Under the pieces are notes generated by a model that was given only the letters and a program-made list of their open reading frames with translations, was not told the origin of the DNA and did no database searches. From positions 1-11,005 of the forward strand of contig JAEMRJ010000075.1 of the NCBI GenBank assembly GCA_016463365.1: a DNA stretch of 11,005 nt, given 5' to 3'. The position numbers and the translations under genes were made by a program. Of the stretch, positions 1 to 6,464 are shown in pieces. Within the stretch, counting starts at the first letter, position 1. Each line of letters starts with the position of its first letter. The stretch is from Thermoleophilaceae bacterium. GTDB lineage: Bacteria; Actinomycetota; Thermoleophilia; Solirubrobacterales; JACPNS01.

Positions 1-1
1 A

Positions 2-859
2 GGCGTAGTAGAACCAGCCGTTGGTGTCGTCGGTGCCGAGCTTCTCGATGTTGCCCGTGTAGTCGGCCTGCCGACGAACGTCGTAGACGAACTTGTCGGC
101 GTCGAGCAGGGCGTACGGGTTGGCGACGAAGAATGCGACCAGCGACAGTCCGGCGGCTCCGAGCAGGTAGAGGAACTCGCGCCTGCCGCGCTGCTTGTCC
201 TCGAAGAAGCGGATCAGCCAGGCGACGGCGATCGCCACGCAGAGCGCGGCCGCTGTGTACTTGGTGGCGGTCGCAAGGCCGAGGCCGACGCCGGCGATCC
301 CGTAGTCGAGCATGCGCCCCTTGTTGATGACGCCGGCGAGGCCGAAAATGCCGAGCGCCAAGGGCAGCAACGTCGGCACGTCATTGAGCGCGAAGTGGCT
401 GTAGTGGACAGGCAGGAAGGTGAAGCACATGAAGGCCGCCGTCGCGAGTCCGGCCGCCGTGCCGTACAGGCGCTTGCCGGCGAAGTACATGAGCCAGGCC
501 GCGCCGACACCCATCAGCGCGCTGGCCACTCGGGCGATCGTGTAGATCGTCGTCGGGTCGGTAACAAAGGCACGGTGGATTGCAGCTCCGGTCGAGCCGA
601 TCGGCGGTACGCCGAACCAGATCGAGTAGAGCGTGTGCAGCAGATATGTGTAGGCCGGGGGGTTCTGGAAATAGTCGGGGTTGAGCCCGTCGCCGAACAT
701 GTCGACGGCCTGGATTGTGAAGTGCGCGTACTCGTCAAGGTTGTAGACGATCGGCAGTCCGCTGCGGATGCCCCAGAGGCGCAGCGCCAGACCTGCCAGC
801 AGGATCCCGGCGAGTGTCCATGCGGCGGCGGACCCCCGTCGTTTCGTGGCTTCGGTCAC
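2..859 (-). CDS. GT39-like integral membrane glycosyltransferase (PMT_2 type), partial at its 3' end
   Basis: The minus strand is open from a GTG at 859 to the window edge, giving 286 residues with no stop; the C-terminal part lies outside. A first membrane segment (about residues 12-30) is followed by an outer loop with an acidic pair in LDEYAHF (D42-E43), as expected of GT-C fold enzymes related to protein O-mannosyltransferases and ArnT. Further hydrophobic segments follow (about 106-128, 133-151, 160-176, 186-205 and 226-246), with a HYSHFALNDVP motif at about 152-162 and NPYALLD near 250. Such enzymes move a sugar from a polyprenyl-phosphate carrier to a lipid, glycan or protein outside the membrane; the acceptor here cannot be told. 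No Shine-Dalgarno precedes the GTG, but TATCGT lies 7 nt upstream, so the mRNA may be leaderless. The gene is divergent from the acyl-CoA dehydrogenase operon. Family call is fairly sure; exact start is moderate. Confidence 0.8.
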   Translation of the reverse strand, partial: MTEATKRRGSAAAWTLAGILLAGLALRLWGIRSGLPIVYNLDEYAHFTIQAVDMFGDGLNPDYFQNPPAYTYLLHTLYSIWFGVPPIGSTGAAIHRAFVTDPTTIYTIARVASALMGVGAAWLMYFAGKRLYGTAAGLATAAFMCFTFLPVHYSHFALNDVPTLLPLALGIFGLAGVINKGRMLDYGIAGVGLGLATATKYTAAALCVAIAVAWLIRFFEDKQRGRREFLYLLGAAGLSLVAFFVANPYALLDADKFVYDVRRQADYTGNIEKLGTDDTNGWFYYA

Positions 860-866
860 GGCGGGA

Positions 867-872
867 ACGATA
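867..872 (-). promoter_or_regulatory. Candidate -10 element (TATCGT) for a leaderless GT39-like transcript
   Basis: On the minus strand TATCGT fits the TANNNT core of sigma-70-type -10 elements and ends 7 nt before the GTG at 859. That spacing would put the transcription start at or next to the start codon, the usual arrangement of leaderless genes in Actinobacteria. No convincing -35 was found, and the gene has no Shine-Dalgarno. The heptamer CTATCGT recurs at nearly the same distance before gloA. Six-base matches are common by chance, so this stays tentative. Confidence 0.35.
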
Positions 873-906
873 GTGGTGGCGCGTTTAGCTGAGATTGTGT
901 ACCGTA

Positions 907-924
907 TGTGAATCCCGATTCACA
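907..924. promoter_or_regulatory. Palindromic operator, probable TetR site
   Basis: TGTGAATC-CC-GATTCACA is a perfect inverted repeat with 8-bp arms and a 2-bp centre; one further A/T pair (906 and 925) extends each arm to 9. Size and symmetry fit a TetR-family dimer site. It lies 2 nt before the GGAAGGA ribosome binding site of the acyl-CoA dehydrogenase and overlaps the likely promoter or start region; a weak -10-like TACCGT sits at 900-905. No second copy was seen elsewhere in the window. The TetR gene at 3463-4017 is the third gene of the same run, so autoregulation of the operon, relieved by an acyl-CoA or related ligand, is the simplest reading. The palindrome is seen; binding is inferred. 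Confidence 0.7.
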
Positions 925-926
925 TT

Positions 927-933
927 GGAAGGA
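927..933 (+). promoter_or_regulatory. Ribosome binding site that fixes the acyl-CoA dehydrogenase start
   Basis: GGAAGGA lies 6 nt before the ATG at 940. It decides against an in-frame start at 895, which would place the operator palindrome and this Shine-Dalgarno inside the coding region and add 15 residues that do not look like the family. Confidence 0.75.
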
Positions 934-939
934 TCTCAG

Positions 940-2553
940 ATGGAAGTCGCGCAGAGCAACGATCGAGCAACACACGAAGTCTTCAACCAGGCCGCGCCAC
1001 TCGAGCCGATCAACCACTTCACGTCGGACCTCGCGCTGCAGGAGTCGATCGCGCGCGAGGGCGGCGCCTGGGGTACCGATCGCCTGGCCGCGCTCGGTGA
1101 GCTGGCCGGGCTGCCCGAACAGCGTGAGCACTGCTGGCGCGCCGAGCACAACCTGCCCCGCCTGACCACGCACGATCGCTTCGGCCATCGGATCGATCAG
1201 GTCGAGCTTGATCCCTCATGGCATCACCTGCTCGGAACTGGCATCGAGGCGGAGTGTCACTCGCTGCCCTGGCGCGAGCCGCAGCCAGGCGCGCATGTCG
1301 TGCGCGTCGGCTTGTTTCAGCTCTGGTCGCAGACCAATGGCGGTGTGATGTGCCCGATCTCGATGACCCATGCCGTGATTCCGCCGCTGCGTAAACACGC
1401 GCCGGAGATCGCCGCTGAGTGGGAGAACCGCCTGACGATGCCCGATTACGAGAACGGCGCAATCGCCGGGATGGCGATGACGGAGAAACAGGGCGGCTCG
1501 GATGTTCGTGCCAACACCACCAGAGCCGTCCCGGTCGGCGGTGACGAGTACGAGCTGACGGGCCACAAGTGGTTCTGCTCGTATCCGCCCTGCGACGTCT
1601 TTCTCGTGCTGGCGCAGGCGCCGGGTGGGCTGACCTGCTTCTTCGTCGAGCGCGGCGAGGGCATGGAGTTTCAGCGCCTGAAGGACAAGCTCGGTTCGCG
1701 TTCGTTGCCGTCGAGCGAGGTTGAATTCCGCGCGGCACGTGCGCGGATCGTCGGCGAAGAGGGCCGCGGCGTCGCGACGATCATCCAGATGGTCAACCAC
1801 ACGCGGCTGGACTGCATGATCGGGTCTGCCGCATCGATGCGTCGCGGAGTGCTTGAGGCGACGCACCACGCGCGCGGCCGGAAGGCATTTGGTGCGCTGC
1901 TGATCGATCAGCCCGCAATGCAGAACGTGCTCGCTGATCTGGCGATCGAATCCGAGGCTGCGACCACAGCGCTCTACCGCGTGGCACGTGCTTTCGATGA
2001 GGGCGACGATTCGCTCCGGCGCTTTGCGACCGCGGTGATGAAGTACTGGATCTGCAAGCGCGCCGCCGGCCACGCCGGCGAGGCGCTCGAGTGCTTCGGG
2101 GGCAATGGTTATGCGGAGGACTCAGGGATGCCGCTGGTCTACCGCGATGCACCGTTGATGTCGATCTGGGAGGGCTCCGGGAATGTGGCGGCGCTCGATG
2201 TTCTGCGCGCGATGGCGAAGGAGCCCGAGGGCCTGCCGGCGTTCCTGGCTGAATGTGAACTTGGGCGCGGTGCCGACAAGCGCTTTGACGCGCATCTCGA
2301 TTCGTTGGGAGCGCGGCTCTCCGGACTCGCCTCCGGCGAGACCGAAGCCGACCTGATCGATGCGCAGTTCGGAGCGCGCCGCGTTGTCGAGGACCTCGGC
2401 GTGGCGTTTCAGGCTTCGCTGCTGCTGCGCAACTCGCCGGACTACGTCGCCGACGCATTCTGCGCCGGGCGCCTCGGCGAGGGCGGAAGGGCTTACGGCA
2501 CACTGCCCGCGGGAGTCGACGCCCGTGCAGTCGTCGATCGCGTGATCGCGTGA
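940..2553 (+). CDS. AidB-like acyl-CoA dehydrogenase
   Basis: This 537-residue flavoprotein would oxidise an acyl-CoA (or related thioester) to the 2,3-enoyl form with FAD, in the cytoplasm. The length matches E. coli AidB (about 540) rather than ordinary 380-residue acyl-CoA dehydrogenases. Family marks in order: the GMAMTEKQGGSDV substrate/FAD stretch at 177-189, TGHKWFCSYP at 207-216, the RLKDKLGSRS loop at 246-255, MVNHTRLDC at 284-292, and SIWEGSGN at 408-415. E411 in that last motif is the predicted catalytic base, equivalent to the conserved Glu of AidB. The C-terminal segment after about 430 corresponds to the extra AidB domain that in E. coli binds DNA. The start is the ATG with a good Shine-Dalgarno just after the palindromic operator. 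The stop overlaps the next gene by one base, so the two are probably translationally coupled. The natural substrate is unknown; the operon suggests acyl-CoA catabolism rather than alkylation repair. Confidence 0.92.
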   Translation: MEVAQSNDRATHEVFNQAAPLEPINHFTSDLALQESIAREGGAWGTDRLAALGELAGLPEQREHCWRAEHNLPRLTTHDRFGHRIDQVELDPSWHHLLGTGIEAECHSLPWREPQPGAHVVRVGLFQLWSQTNGGVMCPISMTHAVIPPLRKHAPEIAAEWENRLTMPDYENGAIAGMAMTEKQGGSDVRANTTRAVPVGGDEYELTGHKWFCSYPPCDVFLVLAQAPGGLTCFFVERGEGMEFQRLKDKLGSRSLPSSEVEFRAARARIVGEEGRGVATIIQMVNHTRLDCMIGSAASMRRGVLEATHHARGRKAFGALLIDQPAMQNVLADLAIESEAATTALYRVARAFDEGDDSLRRFATAVMKYWICKRAAGHAGEALECFGGNGYAEDSGMPLVYRDAPLMSIWEGSGNVAALDVLRAMAKEPEGLPAFLAECELGRGADKRFDAHLDSLGARLSGLASGETEADLIDAQFGARRVVEDLGVAFQASLLLRNSPDYVADAFCAGRLGEGGRAYGTLPAGVDARAVVDRVIA

Positions 2554-3458
2554 TGGGCGTTATCGATTACGCAGTCGACGGCCGCATCGCGCGACTCACA
2601 TTGAATCGTCCCGAGCGTGGAAACGGGATCACGCGCGGACTGCTGCGCGAGCTGACTGAACTGGTTGAGCGCGCCGATCTCGATCCAGCCGTCCACGTGA
2701 TCCTTCTGAGCGGCGCGGGCAGCGGATTCTGCGGCGGCTACGACCTGGTCGACAGCGCCGAGGGGATGGCGCGTGCGGAGCGGTCCGGCACCGACCCTGA
2801 GGGGTCGCCCGTCGATCCGCTGGTGATGGCCGCAAACCACAACCCCGAGGCCACCTGGGATCCGATGACCGACTACGCGATGATGCGGCGCAACGTGCGG
2901 GCATTCATGTCGTTGTTTGAGAGCGACAAGCCGGTGGTGTGCAAGGTTCACGGATTCTGCGTCGCGGGCGGCACGGACATGGCGCTCTGTTCGGATCTCG
3001 TCGTCGCAGCTGCCGATGCGAAGATCGGCTACCCGCCGGCGCGCGTCTGGGGCTCGCCGACGACTGCGCTCTGGGCGCACCGCGTGGGAGCGCAGCGTGC
3101 GAAGCGACTGCTTCTGACCGGCGATTCGATCAGCGGAACCGAAGCTGCCGAATGGGGCCTGGCGATCGAGGCGCCGGCTGCCGCAGCGCTCGACGAGCGT
3201 ACGGAAATCCTCGTCGAGCGGATCGCACGACTTCCGATCAATCAGCTGATGATGATGAAGCTGCTGGTCAATCAGTCGATCGAGGCGCAGGGGTTGCGCA
3301 CCACCCAGGTGCTCGGCACCGTGTTCGACGGGATCGCGCGGCACACCGACGAGGGCTACGGCTTTCAGCAGGCAGCTCTTTCGGGCGGCTTCCGCGAAGC
3401 TGTGCGCGAGCGCGACGAGCCCTTCGGCGACCACGGCAGTTCGACTTTCAAGGGTTGA
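2553..3458 (+). CDS. Enoyl-CoA hydratase/isomerase (crotonase) family protein lacking the usual catalytic glutamates
   Basis: A 301-residue crotonase-fold protein that should bind a CoA thioester in the cytoplasm. The oxyanion-hole segments are present: GAGSGFCGGYDL at about 55-65 and HGFCVAGGTDMA at 133-144. By hand alignment to rat mitochondrial enoyl-CoA hydratase, Glu144 corresponds to D142 and Glu164 to P162 (GYPPARVWG), so the standard hydration chemistry is doubtful. Isomerase, hydrolase or another crotonase activity is possible. An insert with SGTDPEGSPVDP and NPEATWDP (about 78-104) makes it longer than the 260-residue norm. The start overlaps the upstream TGA as TGATG; a GTG one codon earlier (2550) is an equally workable start. 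It sits between the acyl-CoA dehydrogenase and the TetR gene, so it probably acts on the dehydrogenase product or a related acyl-CoA. Confidence 0.88.
   Translation: MGVIDYAVDGRIARLTLNRPERGNGITRGLLRELTELVERADLDPAVHVILLSGAGSGFCGGYDLVDSAEGMARAERSGTDPEGSPVDPLVMAANHNPEATWDPMTDYAMMRRNVRAFMSLFESDKPVVCKVHGFCVAGGTDMALCSDLVVAAADAKIGYPPARVWGSPTTALWAHRVGAQRAKRLLLTGDSISGTEAAEWGLAIEAPAAAALDERTEILVERIARLPINQLMMMKLLVNQSIEAQGLRTTQVLGTVFDGIARHTDEGYGFQQAALSGGFREAVRERDEPFGDHGSSTFKG
3450..3454 (+). promoter_or_regulatory. Ribosome binding site supporting a TTG start for the TetR gene
   Basis: AAGGG at the end of the crotonase gene lies 8 nt before the TTG at 3463. No ATG or GTG in frame lies between here and the helix-turn-helix, so this site supports the TTG start. 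Confidence 0.55.
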
Positions 3459-3462
3459 GCGC

Positions 3463-4017
3463 TTGACTGTCGCGGCATCGGCTCCGACCCGGCAGAGGCT
3501 GCTCGATGCCACGACCGAGCTTCTGGCAGAAGGTGGCTATGCAGCGGCGACGGTCGCAGCGCTGACGACGCGGGCGGGCGTCGCGTCGGGCACGCTCTAC
3601 AGGCACTTTTCCTCCAAGGAAGAACTCTTCGTAGAAGTCTTCCGCAGTCTCAGCGGCCGCGAGCTGGCTGCGATGCGGGAGGCCGCCGAAGGCGACAGCG
3701 ATCCGCTCGATCGCCTGGAGGCGGCGATCGACACCTTCGCCCGCCGCGCACTGGCCGAGCCGCGCGTGGCCTGGGCCCTGATTGCTGAACCGGTTGACGC
3801 ACTGGTCGATGCCGAACGCCTCGAGTATCGCCGCCGCTACCGCGATTTGGTCGCGGAGCATGCCCTGAACGGCTCGTTGACGCTCGCCGCAGCGATAGTC
3901 GGCGGAGTCGGCGAAGCGCTGGTCGGCCCGCTGTCAGATCCTCCAACAGGCACCCGGGAGCGCGACAGCCTGATCGCGGAGCTAAAGGCCTTCGCCCGCC
4001 GCGCCGCCACACCCTGA
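3463..4017 (+). CDS. TetR/AcrR-family transcriptional regulator
   Basis: A 184-residue one-component regulator, typical in length for TetR. The N-terminal DNA-binding domain runs from about residue 9 to 57: helix 1 (RQRLLDATTELLAEGGY), then the helix-turn-helix in TVAALTTRAGVASGTLYRHF with the hallmark GTLYRHFSSKEELF. The C-terminal ligand domain (about 75-184) is divergent, as usual, and does not reveal the ligand. The gene starts with TTG, 4 nt after the crotonase stop, with AAGGG upstream, so it is co-transcribed with the acyl-CoA genes. The palindrome at 907-924 before the first gene of the run is the natural target. Likely role: repressor of its own operon, released by an acyl-CoA or pathway intermediate (inference). 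Confidence 0.92.
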   Translation: MTVAASAPTRQRLLDATTELLAEGGYAAATVAALTTRAGVASGTLYRHFSSKEELFVEVFRSLSGRELAAMREAAEGDSDPLDRLEAAIDTFARRALAEPRVAWALIAEPVDALVDAERLEYRRRYRDLVAEHALNGSLTLAAAIVGGVGEALVGPLSDPPTGTRERDSLIAELKAFARRAATP

Positions 4018-4041
4018 CGGTCCGCTTACCCGGTGTACGAT
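4014..4041 (+). promoter_or_regulatory. Candidate sigma-70-type promoter before the metallo-hydrolase gene
   Basis: CTGACG (4014-4019) and TACGAT (4036-4041) are separated by 16 bp and each match four of six consensus bases. Transcription would begin around 4048, giving only a few nt of leader before the ATG at 4054, a gene that lacks a clear Shine-Dalgarno. If real, it would let the metallo-hydrolase, decarboxylase-like and ZIP genes be expressed apart from the TetR operon. Matches this weak occur by chance. Confidence 0.3.
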
Positions 4042-4053
4042 GAGCCCCTCGGT

Positions 4054-5133
4054 ATGGCGACAGAACTGACATTGCACGGCGAAGTCGCGCGGTTTTCCGG
4101 GGGTTTTACCGAGCTGGCGCCTGGAACCTGGGCCTACATGCAGCCCAACGGTGGCCTCGGTGAATCAAATGCCGGCCTCATTTATGACGGCGATCACGTG
4201 ATGTTCGTCGACTCGCTCTGGGACAACAGGCTCACGGAAAAAATGCTCACGGACGCTCGGAGCATCGTCGACGCCGCCCCGGAGACGCTCTTCAACACGC
4301 ATTCCGACGGCGATCATGTCTGGGGCAACCAGCTCTTCACCGGTGCGCGGATCATCTCCACGACCACGGCAAAGAACTTGATGACACTCGACCCTCCGAA
4401 GTCACTGCGCGGAATGCAGCGTGGCGGCAGTCTGATCGGCGCGATCGGTCGCGTGCCGCTCCCGTTCTTCGGACAGCGCGACTACGGCAACCTCCCGCGG
4501 CTGCCGCTGACGCACATGGGCAACGAGATGGCACCGTTCGACTGGAGCGACATCGAGCTGACGCTCCCGCAGGAGACCTTTGATTCTGCGATGACGGTCG
4601 AAGTCGGCTCAAGAAGCGTTGAGCTGATCGAGGTCGGCCCGGCGCACACGATGGGTGACGCCGTCGCGTGGGTTCCAGACGCCAAAGTTTGTTTTGCGGC
4701 GGACATTCTCTTCATCGGCGGCACACCGATCATGTGGGCCGGCCCGATCGCCAGCTGGATCGCTGCGCTCGAGAAGATCTCCGCGCTCGGGGCAGAGACG
4801 TTTGTTCCCGGTCACGGCCCGGTCTGCACGCAGCGCGAAGTGGACCTGGTGCGTGAGTACTTCGAGTGGGTCACCGCGGAAGGCGTCATCCAGCTTGATC
4901 GCGGCGTAGCTCCGGCGAAGGCTGCGCGCAAGCTCCTGCTTTCCCAGGAGTTCGAGAGTCTTCCATGGGCAGCCTGGGATGATCCCGCTCGACTCCTCGT
5001 GACTCTCAGCACCGAACACTTCCGGCGCGAAGGCGGCTCAGGCCAGCTCGGTGGCGCGGCGCGCTCGCGCGTGATCACCCAGATGCAGCTTGCGTCAACA
5101 GCACTTGGGCGCAAGCGCGCCAAGGCCGCCTGA
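4054..5133 (+). CDS. Metallo-beta-lactamase-fold hydrolase with a variant HxDxDH metal motif
   Basis: A 359-residue metallo-beta-lactamase superfamily protein with no signal peptide, so presumably cytoplasmic. Metal-ligand elements appear in order: NTHSDGDHVWGN (H83, D85, D87, H88), GPAHTMGD (H198), AADILF (D217) and VPGHGP (H254). The canonical motif is HxHxDH; here the second His is replaced by D85, which may alter one zinc site or the metal preference. The C-terminal tail from about 265 is helical and resembles that of larger family members that act on esters, lactones or thioesters. The substrate cannot be read from the sequence. The ATG at 4054 was chosen over an in-frame GTG at 4033 because a plausible promoter -10 lies between them. 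The next gene starts 4 nt after the stop, suggesting co-translation. A role in detoxification or hydrolysis linked to the neighbouring acyl-CoA genes is only a guess. Confidence 0.85.
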   Translation: MATELTLHGEVARFSGGFTELAPGTWAYMQPNGGLGESNAGLIYDGDHVMFVDSLWDNRLTEKMLTDARSIVDAAPETLFNTHSDGDHVWGNQLFTGARIISTTTAKNLMTLDPPKSLRGMQRGGSLIGAIGRVPLPFFGQRDYGNLPRLPLTHMGNEMAPFDWSDIELTLPQETFDSAMTVEVGSRSVELIEVGPAHTMGDAVAWVPDAKVCFAADILFIGGTPIMWAGPIASWIAALEKISALGAETFVPGHGPVCTQREVDLVREYFEWVTAEGVIQLDRGVAPAKAARKLLLSQEFESLPWAAWDDPARLLVTLSTEHFRREGGSGQLGGAARSRVITQMQLASTALGRKRAKAA

Positions 5134-5137
5134 GCTG

Positions 5138-5710
5138 ATGGTCGGCGGCCCGGACTGGCCCGTGCGGCCCGACCGCACCGACGACCCCGGGATTCGACGC
5201 AACGCATTCACGCGCATGGTGACGGCCGGCGCCCGGCGGAAGACCAAGGGCTACAGCTTTCAGTTCATGCGCGTGCTCGGGATCAACGGCCGACTGTTTC
5301 TGCCGTATCTCTTCTGGAACTCGCGCCTGATGCCGTCCGGCAAACTGACCCGCCAGCAGACCGAGGCCGTGATCCTCCGCGTCGCCTGGCTCTGCAGGTC
5401 CGAGTACGAGTGGACCCAGCACAGGGCGATCGGCCGCCACAAAGGACTCACGAGGGAACAGGTCGATGCCGCGAGCTCCGACCCGACCAGTGATCACCTT
5501 GACGACGAGACCCGGACGCTGCTCGCGGCAGTACCCGAACTGCTTGAAAATCACGTGCTGAGCGATGCGTCCTACGACGCGCTCCGAGACTTCCTGTCAC
5601 CGGCCCTTATCCTCGAGTTCATCATGCTCGTCGGTACATATTCGGCTCTCGCCGGTGCCTTGAACACGTTTGGCGTTCCGCTGGAGGACGCATGGCGCCA
5701 GGGCGACTGA
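5138..5710 (+). CDS. Carboxymuconolactone decarboxylase-family protein (AhpD-like fold)
   Basis: A 190-residue, mostly helical protein. The core stretch ILRVAWLCRSEYEWTQH at about 79-95, followed by a KGLTREQVDA segment, matches the carboxymuconolactone decarboxylase family and its many uncharacterised relatives. The CxxC pair used by peroxidase-linked AhpD proteins is absent: C86 is followed by RSE, so thiol redox catalysis like AhpD is unlikely. Retained acidic and His residues (E89, E91, H95) fit the decarboxylase-like branch. The ATG at 5138 is 4 nt after the metallo-hydrolase stop; an upstream in-frame start at 5090 would overlap that gene by 44 nt and add a Pro/Ala-rich tail, so it was rejected. 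The first 40 residues are basic and not conserved-looking. The role is unknown; context suggests a partner of the metallo-hydrolase. Confidence 0.82.
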   Translation: MVGGPDWPVRPDRTDDPGIRRNAFTRMVTAGARRKTKGYSFQFMRVLGINGRLFLPYLFWNSRLMPSGKLTRQQTEAVILRVAWLCRSEYEWTQHRAIGRHKGLTREQVDAASSDPTSDHLDDETRTLLAAVPELLENHVLSDASYDALRDFLSPALILEFIMLVGTYSALAGALNTFGVPLEDAWRQGD

Positions 5711-5720
5711 GCCGCGTCCG

Positions 5721-6464
5721 TTGAGCGAGCTGCTGACCGTCTTCCTTGCCGGCGTCGCGACGATGCTGGCAACAGGTATCGGCGCCCTGCCGGTCCACTA
5801 CCTCGGCGATCGCGCGTACAACTGGCGACCTGCGTTGGTCGGCGTTGCGATCGGAGCAATGAGCGTCGCGGCAGTCGTAGGGCTGCTGCAGCCCGGCCTG
5901 GAGCTTGGCACGCCGCTGGAAGTCTGGGGCGGCGCGGCGCTGGGCGGAGTGCTGTTCTTTGCCGTGCGCATGGCACTGCATCGCAACACTTTCAGCATCG
6001 TTGATGTGCGCGGCTCCGACCGGAAGCGCGCGGCGCTGATCTTCGCAGTGCTCTTTGCGCACAGCCTGCCGGAGGGATTCGCCGTCGGCACGGCGTATGC
6101 GTCGCCCGATCAGAATCTCGGCCTTTTCGTGATCCTGGCGATCGCGTTGCAGAACGTCCCGGAAGGAACCAGCGTCGCGATCCCGATGGAAGACGCGGGC
6201 ATCAGTGTGTGGCGGCAGTTCTGGGCGGCGGTGGGAACGAGTATCCCGCAGCCGATCGGCGCCGTTATCGCGTACCTGCTGGTCGATCAGATCACCGGAC
6301 TGCTGCCGATCTCGTTCGGCTTTGCGGCCGGCGCAATGATCGTGCTGGTCGCGGTTGAACTCGTACCTGACGGCTTCGCCCCGGGTACACGGGTGCACGC
6401 GGCAGTTGGCACCGCCCTCGGAGCGGCGGTGATCTTCCTGCTGGAGAGCGCAGTCGTCGGCTAG
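5721..6464 (+). CDS. ZIP-family divalent metal transporter (GufA/ZupT-like)
   Basis: A 247-residue inner-membrane protein with about eight hydrophobic segments, expected to import zinc or another divalent metal. Signature helices are clear: AHSLPEGFAVG (H114, E118) and ALQNVPEGTSVAIPMEDAG (Q144, N145, E148). The second motif has Gln-Asn instead of His-Asn, as in GufA-type members. A third conserved acidic site lies in VAVELVPDG (E213, D217). The TTG at 5721 was chosen because it is 10 nt after the previous stop and immediately precedes the first membrane segment. The alternative TTG at 5670 would overlap the previous gene by 41 nt. No strong Shine-Dalgarno is visible, so translation may depend on coupling. 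The gene ends in CTAG shared with the stop of the convergent gene. Zinc supply to the upstream metallo-hydrolase is a possible but unproved link. Confidence 0.9.
   Translation: MSELLTVFLAGVATMLATGIGALPVHYLGDRAYNWRPALVGVAIGAMSVAAVVGLLQPGLELGTPLEVWGGAALGGVLFFAVRMALHRNTFSIVDVRGSDRKRAALIFAVLFAHSLPEGFAVGTAYASPDQNLGLFVILAIALQNVPEGTSVAIPMEDAGISVWRQFWAAVGTSIPQPIGAVIAYLLVDQITGLLPISFGFAAGAMIVLVAVELVPDGFAPGTRVHAAVGTALGAAVIFLLESAVVG

Noticed and set aside
395..892. Plus-strand open frame of 165 codons over the GT39-like gene
   Set aside because: The minus strand here has an uninterrupted membrane-protein frame with GT39 motifs; the plus frame is a low-complexity shadow.
895..939. Upstream in-frame start for the acyl-CoA dehydrogenase
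   Set aside because: It would make the operator palindrome and the ribosome binding site coding, and the added residues do not fit the family.
1216..2073. Minus-strand open frame of 285 codons inside the acyl-CoA dehydrogenase
   Set aside because: Entirely antisense to a well-supported enzyme and carries no family signature.
2493..3512. Minus-strand open frame of 339 codons opposite the crotonase gene
   Set aside because: Shadow of the crotonase coding frame; rich in Arg, His and Gln with no recognisable motif, and it crosses three plus-strand gene boundaries.
4012..4036. Possible hairpin ACACC/GGTGT after the TetR gene as a terminator
   Set aside because: The stem is only 5 bp with a long loop and no T-tract; it overlaps a better candidate promoter.
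5090..5137. Upstream start for the decarboxylase-like protein
   Set aside because: It overlaps the metallo-hydrolase gene by 44 nt; the ATG at 5138 sits 4 nt after that gene's stop.
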